NCBI GenBank assembly: GCA_937894165.1
Contig: CALCSX010000206.1
Coordinates: 1-27,005, forward strand
From: an uncultured Saprospiraceae bacterium
Lineage (GTDB): Bacteria > Bacteroidota > Bacteroidia > Chitinophagales > Saprospiraceae
Direction of reading: 5' to 3'
DNA: 27,005 nt
The notes beneath the pieces were generated by a model, which saw only the letters and a list, made by a program, of their open reading frames with translations, did not search any database and was not told the origin of the DNA. The position numbers were made by a program, and so were the translations under genes. Positions 22,081 to 27,005 of this stretch are shown one piece after another. Each line of letters begins with the position of its first letter. Within the stretch, counting starts at the first letter, position 1.

Positions 22081-23043
22081 ATGATACTTATTATAGCCGA
22101 AAACACCGGTAAAAAGATAAAAAAAGCAACTTTCGAAGCTATTACCTATGGCAGAAAAGTAGCTGAAAAGAATAATGACGAGGTTTCAGTTTTGATATTG
22201 GGTTCTGCCGATAATGCTGATGCTGTGCTGGAATATGGTCCTGATCATGTTTTTCATTTGAATAAAAGTGAATTGGATGCTTTGGATTCACAAGTCTATG
22301 CCAAAGTCATTTCTGATTTTGCTAAAGAAAAAGCTGCTAGCTTAGTGATTGTCAATCATTCTCACATGGGAAAAAGCATCGCCGGAAGGCTTGCAGTGCG
22401 TTTGAATGCCGGAATCGTCAGTGGAGTTAACTCCGTACCGCAAGATTCCGGGGATTTCAGGATCACAAAACCTGTTTTTTCAGGAAAAGCTTTGGCTACT
22501 TATGATATTACCTCCGCTGTTAAAATTATTTCTTTAGCTTCCAATGCTATTCAACCGGAGAAAACTGAAGCTAAGACATCAGTAGAGTCAATTGATATTT
22601 CTCTACCTACTGCAAAAGTAAAAGTGATAGATTCTAAAGTTCAGACAGGAATCACCCCATTACCTGAGGCTGAAAAAGTGGTTTCCGGAGGGAGAGGTCT
22701 AAAAGGACCTGAGAATTGGGGTATTTTGGAAGAATTAGCGGACGCTTTAAATGCGACTACTGCTTGTTCAAGACCGGTGGCAGATGCCGATTGGAGACCG
22801 CATCACGAACATGTGGGTCAGACAGGTGTGGCTATCCGACCGAATCTTTATATCGCCATAGGTATTTCGGGAGCAATCCAACACCTGGCAGGTGTAAACA
22901 ACTCCAAGTGTATTGTAGTTATCAATAAAGATAGCGAAGCACCGTTTTTTAAAGCTGCCGATTATGGTGTTAATGGTGATTTGTTTGACGTAGTACCGAA
23001 ATTAACTGCAGCCGTTAAGAAATTTAACGAGTCCAATAGTTAG
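22081..23043 (+). CDS. etfA: Electron transfer flavoprotein, alpha subunit
   Basis: A 320-residue subunit that holds the FAD of the ETF dimer. The N-terminal domain (about 1-185) is the alpha/beta part. The C-terminal FAD domain shows SGGRGLKG at 202-209, SRPVAD at 230-235, GQTGV near 246-250 and GISGAIQH at 261-268. Length and motifs are normal. It forms an operon with etfB, and together they support fatty acid or amino acid oxidation. A weak hairpin (TTCTTT/AAAGAA) starts right after the stop. Confidence 0.96.
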   Translation: MILIIAENTGKKIKKATFEAITYGRKVAEKNNDEVSVLILGSADNADAVLEYGPDHVFHLNKSELDALDSQVYAKVISDFAKEKAASLVIVNHSHMGKSIAGRLAVRLNAGIVSGVNSVPQDSGDFRITKPVFSGKALATYDITSAVKIISLASNAIQPEKTEAKTSVESIDISLPTAKVKVIDSKVQTGITPLPEAEKVVSGGRGLKGPENWGILEELADALNATTACSRPVADADWRPHHEHVGQTGVAIRPNLYIAIGISGAIQHLAGVNNSKCIVVINKDSEAPFFKAADYGVNGDLFDVVPKLTAAVKKFNESNS

Positions 23044-23073
23044 TTCTTTATTAAAGAAATTTATAAAATTTTT
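23044..23073 (+). terminator. Weak terminator-like hairpin after etfA
   Basis: TTCTTT (23044-23049) pairs with AAAGAA (23053-23058), and a T-rich run follows near 23068-23077. The stem holds no G-C pairs beyond one at each end, so its strength is doubtful. Confidence 0.3.
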
Positions 23074-23139
23074 TTATTTGCTAAACATGTTTGACTTGAT
23101 TTAGTAAATTTACATTAGTATTTAGTCTTAAGATTGTCG

Positions 23140-23736
23140 ATGAGAAAAATAGAACTGGATATAGTAGCCTTGTCTCACAGTGTGGGTCAGTCCCATAATT
23201 ATGCTGTTGTTCTGGGTGAGAAGGATGGAAATAGGAGATTACCGATTGTTATTGGTGGATTTGAAGCGCAGGCAATTGCTGTAGCTATAGAAAGGATGAT
23301 ACCCAACCGTCCGCTGACGCACGATCTCCTCAAGAACTTTATGGAATCATATCATATCCAACTGAAGGAAATTATTATTTCTGATTTGGTGGAGGGCGTT
23401 TTTTATGCCAAATTGGTCTGTAAGCAAGAAAATGGCGAAACATTGGAAATAGACAGCCGCACTTCCGATGCACTTGCGATGGCTGTGCGATTTGGCTGCC
23501 CTATCTTTACTAATGAATTTATTTTGGACTCCGCCGGAATCGTAATGGAGGAAGAGGAGGGAGCTGCAGAAATCGCAGATGAAGAAACGGAAGACCAAAG
23601 TACAGCCGCTGAATCGCTTTCTACTTATTCGATTGATGCATTGAATTCCCTGCTGGCAGATGTTTTGGCGGAAGAAGATTATGAGCGCGCTGCCAAGATA
23701 AGAGATGAGATCAGTAGGAGGTCAAAGAATAGTTAA
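23140..23736 (+). CDS. Bifunctional nuclease family (DUF151) protein with C-terminal UVR motif
   Basis: A 198-residue cytoplasmic protein. The DUF151 domain (about 1-130) shows LPIVIGGFEAQAIAVAIE and DSRTSDALAMAVRFGCPIF, both hallmarks. An acidic linker (EEEEGAAEIADEETED-like, about 140-160) leads to a UVR motif (about 165-195: SLLADVLAEEDYERAAKIRDE), which in UvrB/UvrC mediates protein contacts. The plant and mycobacterial relatives have DNase/RNase activity; a role here is uncertain. I chose ATG 23140 over the TTG at 23134. The DUF151-UVR combination is common in Bacteroidota. It stands alone, 96 bases after etfA. Confidence 0.88.
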   Translation: MRKIELDIVALSHSVGQSHNYAVVLGEKDGNRRLPIVIGGFEAQAIAVAIERMIPNRPLTHDLLKNFMESYHIQLKEIIISDLVEGVFYAKLVCKQENGETLEIDSRTSDALAMAVRFGCPIFTNEFILDSAGIVMEEEEGAAEIADEETEDQSTAAESLSTYSIDALNSLLADVLAEEDYERAAKIRDEISRRSKNS

Positions 23737-23784
23737 GATTTTTCTATCCTATATTTATCTAGATTCAAATACAAATTACTGGTT

Positions 23785-23882
23785 CAACTCCCTACGGAGT
23801 TGGTGAATGGTTTCGATATACCCCGAGTTGCAGCCTTTCAGGCTTTACTCGGGGTTATTGATGTTTTACTCCTACGGAGTAA
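23785..23882. repeat. Three-hairpin repeat element
   Basis: The left hairpin pairs CAACTCC (23785-23791) with GGAGTTG (23796-23802). The central one pairs ACCCCGAGT (23820-23828) with ACTCGGGGT (23847-23855), with an inner AGCCT/AGGCT stem. The right one pairs TTACTCC (23866-23872) with GGAGTAA (23876-23882). The two outer hairpins share a CTCC-TAC-GGAG core. I recall similar elements between genes of other Bacteroidota. Confidence 0.8.
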
Positions 23883-23900
23883 TCTTCTGAACGCATTCTC

Positions 23901-23929
23901 TCTGCGAAAATCCGCGAGATCTGCGGGAG
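23901..23929. repeat. CTGCGAAAATCCGCG repeat, copy 1
   Basis: The stretch reads CTGCGAAAATCCGCG, then AGATCTGCGGGAG. A second copy near 24500-24528 differs at about three positions. The repeats share the GC-rich, non-coding look of the surrounding pieces. Confidence 0.6.
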
Positions 23930-24169
23930 CCCTTTTTTAAACCATTTTTAGGTTTTCTTCAACTCCCTCCAAAGTAATCGAAATTTATAGTCAGAACTAC
24001 TGACAAGCGCAGCTTAGTCCCCTTCGCGCGCTTAAAAATGTTCCGACATGCCACCATTTGTCATAAAAATCCTGCACCTTGGCGGCTTGGCGGCTCTGCG
24101 AGCAATATATACCGTATCAATGCATTACAAACAAATTTTGATGGAAATAGAAAAGTATGCGACCCGCTC

Positions 24170-24230
24170 CGGGGTCGAACCGATGGGGTGATATTATTTC
24201 TAACATAGTTTGACCCACTCCGTAGGTCAA
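24170..24230. repeat. Degenerate relative of the paired-hairpin element
   Basis: A GACCC-GCTCC-GGGGTC hairpin near 24171 and a GACC-CACTCCGTA-GGTC hairpin near 24212 flank an AT-rich middle. The arrangement mirrors the outer hairpins of the element at 23785-23882, but the central hairpin is missing. Confidence 0.5.
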
Positions 24231-24499
24231 GATTTCGAAAAGGAATGCAATCAATTTATTCTAAATTCTTGTGAAGAAGAAAAAGAAATGTGGGAGAACC
24301 ATTAAGTTTAAGAATTTTAAGTCCTTAATGAAACCCTTAATGTCCCTTAATTCCTTCATGTTGAAGATTTTTCAATACTTTTCAAGGTTTGATATTTGAT
24401 TTAGAAAGATATTTTTATCAAATCATAGGACAAAGCTCTACCGACATACTCTGCGAGCAATAATCTGGACCAAAACTGTGCCTTCTATGAGAATTGTAT

Positions 24500-24528
24500 C
24501 TGCGAAAATCCGCGCGAACTGTGGGAGA
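24500..24528. repeat. CTGCGAAAATCCGCG repeat, copy 2
   Basis: CTGCGAAAATCCGCG is followed by CGAACTGTGGGAG, matching the copy at 23901-23929 apart from about three bases. Confidence 0.6.
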
Positions 24529-24600
24529 CCCCCTCATTCTAATTCCTCCTATTTAATTAATTTTCTTATTTTTAAGGGAATTTATGACAAAATTACTTGT

Positions 24601-27005
24601 ATGCCTTATAGAATTGTGATAATCATTACTTTTTTTCTTTTGAATTCATTTCAGCTATTCTCTACCCTGACTCCAGACCTCAAGTACTATCTCCCTGACA
24701 TTGAATATGATAAAAATATACCCACACCTAAACAATTTTTTGGCTTCGAAATAGGAGAATGGCACGTCTCCCATGAAGGAATGGTGCAGTATATGAAGAT
24801 GCTGGGTGAAAAGTCCGATCGAGTAAATTATAAGGAATATGGTAAAACATACGAGTATAGACCATTGGCATATCTAGAAATTACCTCTGCCGCGAATCAA
24901 AGAAATATTGAAGAAATAAGAACGCAACATCTTCGTATAAGTGACCCTTCAGAAGAAGATTTGAATCTGTCCGAGCACCCGGCCGTACTTTATCAAGCCT
25001 ATGGCGTTCACGGCAATGAAGCCAGCGCGACCAATGCTGCTATTCTCGTTGCCTATTATTTAGCGGCAGCCAAGTCAGATGAAGTCGAAGTTATGTTGGA
25101 ACAATTGGTGATAATTCTAGATCCTTGTCTAAATCCAGACGGATATAACAGATTCACTACCTGGGTCAACATGAACAGAAACAAAAATTCTACCTTCGAT
25201 CCCAATGACAGAGAATTTAGCGAACCGTGGCCGGGTAGCAGGACCAATCATTATTGGTTTGATCTCAACCGAGACTATTTAGTCGCCCAGCATCCTGAAA
25301 GCGCGGGAAGAATTTCACTTTTTCACCGTTGGAAACCTAATGTCTACACGGATTTTCATGAGATGGGCTCCAACTCTTCCTACTTTTTTATGCCGGGAGT
25401 ACCTGAACGAACTTTTCCCGGTACGCCTGCCCGCAACCAAGAAATAACCGAAAGTATCAGCCTCTATCACGCAGAAGCTCTCGATAAAATCGGGTCTTTG
25501 TATTTTACCAAAGAAAGTTTCGATGATTTCTACATCGGAAAGGGCTCGACTTTCCCCGACCTCAATGGCTGTATAGGGATTTTATTCGAACAAGCCAGCT
25601 CGCGGGGCTTTGCTCAGGAAACTGAAAATGGTTTGCTCACCTTCGCTTTTACCATCAGAAATCAAATCGCCACCTCACTCTCCAGCCAGAAGGCAAGCTA
25701 TGAGATGAGGGAAGAACTGCTCCAATTCCAAAGTCAATTTTACAAGAATGGTATCAGATCAGCCGCACGCTATGGCTCACAGGGTTATCTCTTTGGTGAT
25801 GCATACGACAAATCTCGCGCTGAATTGCTCAATGAAGTACTATTGCGACATGAGATTGAAGTGTTTTCCATATCAGAGGATATCACTTTGAATGGAAAAA
25901 ATTTCAAGAAGGAGAATTCTTTTTTCGTTCCGGCTAATCAAACCCAATTTCAACTGATAAGTGGAATTTTTGAAACGCAGACAGAATTTCAAGACAGTAT
26001 TTTTTATGATGTATCATCTTGGACCTTACCGCTGGCTTTCGGTTTAGATTTCGAGAAAGTTGACCCTGCTCATAAAATGAATTTAGGAAGTGAAGTGGTA
26101 GCTAAAGGACAATTTCAGTCCGCTTATCTAATCAAGAAAAGTGAATATGCTTATTTAATGTCTTGGGATGATTTCTATGCTCCGAAAGCTTTAAATATGT
26201 TGCTCGAAAAAAATATTAGAGTCAAATTAAGCAATGAACCCTTCTCCATACAAGACTTAGAGTACAGCCGAGGTACACTTGTTATTCCTGTAGCAATGCA
26301 AGAAATGTCTTCTGATATTCTCTTCGATATTATTAAGTCAGTTTCATTGGGATGTAATATCAAATTTGTCCCGGTTTCTACGGGTTTAGCGGAATCAGGT
26401 TCTTCTCTAGGCAGTGGAAGCTTGTCACATCTGGTCAGACAAAATATATTGTTAGTTACCGGGGATGGAGTTTCATCCTACAATGCGGGCGAGATCTGGC
26501 ATTTGCTTGACCAACGCTACGATATAGTGGTGACGAAGGTGGAAGGAGACAGGATGGGCAGAGTAAATCTGGCAAAATACACAAGCATCATTATGCCGGA
26601 AGGGAATTATTCAGAATTTTCTAGTGGAGATGTGGAGAAAATAAAATCATGGATTAATGGTGGAGGAACTTTGATCACAATTGGGAGGGCTGTTGAATGG
26701 CTTTCGAACAATAATCTATTGAAAATGGAAAAAAATGAAGCTTCACCGAAACCTGAAAATACCTCTCAGGAGCCGAGAGCTTACAATCAATACGCCAAAG
26801 ATAGGGGCGGAGAATATTTAGGAGGAGCTATTATCCAAGCGAATGTCGATCTGACTCACCCGCTTCTTTATGGCTATCATAACGGGCAATTGCCGGTATT
26901 TAGACGTGGGAAGGATTTCTGGAAGCCGGGCAAGAATCTTTATTCTACGCCTATGATTTATTCAGAGGAGGCATTGATGAGTGGATACATTCATAAAAAT
27001 GCCTT
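24601..27005 (+). CDS. M14 family zinc carboxypeptidase, secreted (partial at window end)
   Basis: The first 801 residues of an exported metallopeptidase; the frame runs off the window. An N-terminal signal peptide lies at about 1-21. The M14 catalytic domain (about 45-340) has zinc ligands His137 and Glu140 (HGNE) and His253 (TDFHEMG). The substrate-binding pair is Asn223-Arg224 (FDLNRDY), with NPDGYNRF at 178-185 and NMNRN at 190-194. The general base is Glu330 (ILFEQAS). The remaining part (about 345-801) contains a Rossmann-like region with LLVTGDGVSSYNAGEIWHLL and IKSWINGGGTLI, as in the glutamine-amidotransferase-like tail of large Bacteroidota M14 proteins. No in-frame ATG lies further upstream. 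It probably feeds on peptides outside the cell. Confidence 0.9.
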   Translation, partial: MPYRIVIIITFFLLNSFQLFSTLTPDLKYYLPDIEYDKNIPTPKQFFGFEIGEWHVSHEGMVQYMKMLGEKSDRVNYKEYGKTYEYRPLAYLEITSAANQRNIEEIRTQHLRISDPSEEDLNLSEHPAVLYQAYGVHGNEASATNAAILVAYYLAAAKSDEVEVMLEQLVIILDPCLNPDGYNRFTTWVNMNRNKNSTFDPNDREFSEPWPGSRTNHYWFDLNRDYLVAQHPESAGRISLFHRWKPNVYTDFHEMGSNSSYFFMPGVPERTFPGTPARNQEITESISLYHAEALDKIGSLYFTKESFDDFYIGKGSTFPDLNGCIGILFEQASSRGFAQETENGLLTFAFTIRNQIATSLSSQKASYEMREELLQFQSQFYKNGIRSAARYGSQGYLFGDAYDKSRAELLNEVLLRHEIEVFSISEDITLNGKNFKKENSFFVPANQTQFQLISGIFETQTEFQDSIFYDVSSWTLPLAFGLDFEKVDPAHKMNLGSEVVAKGQFQSAYLIKKSEYAYLMSWDDFYAPKALNMLLEKNIRVKLSNEPFSIQDLEYSRGTLVIPVAMQEMSSDILFDIIKSVSLGCNIKFVPVSTGLAESGSSLGSGSLSHLVRQNILLVTGDGVSSYNAGEIWHLLDQRYDIVVTKVEGDRMGRVNLAKYTSIIMPEGNYSEFSSGDVEKIKSWINGGGTLITIGRAVEWLSNNNLLKMEKNEASPKPENTSQEPRAYNQYAKDRGGEYLGGAIIQANVDLTHPLLYGYHNGQLPVFRRGKDFWKPGKNLYSTPMIYSEEALMSGYIHKNA

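Larger units (their letters stand above)
23737..24600. other. Long gene-free stretch made of dispersed repeats
   Basis: No gene is supportable in these roughly 860 bases. It is a patchwork of short repeated pieces: a three-hairpin element at 23785-23882, a degenerate relative at 24170-24230, two copies of a CTGCGAAAATCCGCG motif, a GGCGGCTTGGCGG run near 24080, and CTCTGCGAGCAATA twice (near 24094 and 24449). Confidence 0.7.

Overview
The window looks like a chromosomal segment of a member of the Bacteroidota, most likely Cytophagales or a related non-gut lineage. The base composition is AT-rich. Shine-Dalgarno sequences are weak, and several upstream regions carry TAnnTTTG-type -7 boxes. A large secreted protein ends in a type IX secretion (T9SS) sorting domain, and the intergenic regions hold hairpin repeats of a kind I associate with Bacteroidota. 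I cannot name the species.

Layout. (1) 1-3590: a sigma-54-dependent (NtrC-type) response regulator, a free-standing HPt phosphotransfer protein, then a non-coding stretch with nested dyads and a sigma-54-like promoter in front of a family-4 glycosyltransferase gene that ends in a strong terminator. This reads as a small phosphorelay circuit controlling a polysaccharide gene. (2) 3591-5153: a terminator-rich gap with a possible small RNA, then a membrane fatty-acid desaturase on the minus strand. (3) 5475-11320: a cobalamin riboswitch followed by a tight four-gene operon: a T9SS-secreted DUF4465-type protein, a BtuB-like TonB-dependent receptor, a BtuG-like beta-propeller lipoprotein, and a cysteine-rich CWC/DUF5522 protein. 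This is a surface vitamin B12 acquisition module and the most coherent system in the window. (4) 11321-13884: a GC-rich structured repeat, a short-chain dehydrogenase, a type II NADH dehydrogenase and a terminator. (5) 13885-19574: a small secreted or membrane protein of unknown function, an MtfA-type metallopeptidase, a DEAD-box helicase, DapF with a translationally coupled small membrane protein, and an HtrA/Deg protease. (6) 19575-23736: a second copy of the structured repeat, a YheT-type hydrolase with a TPR protein, divergent etfB-etfA, and a DUF151 bifunctional nuclease with a UVR motif. (7) 23737-27005: about 860 bases of dispersed repeats, then an M14 zinc carboxypeptidase cut by the window end.

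Most genes are housekeeping. The parts that deserve a second look are the B12 module with its T9SS component and unexplained last gene, the sigma-54 circuit with its nested dyads, and the two GGGCGT...GGGTCGG structured repeats that each begin 8-11 bases after a stop codon in the same orientation. I see no CRISPR array, tRNA, rRNA, insertion sequence or phage gene.
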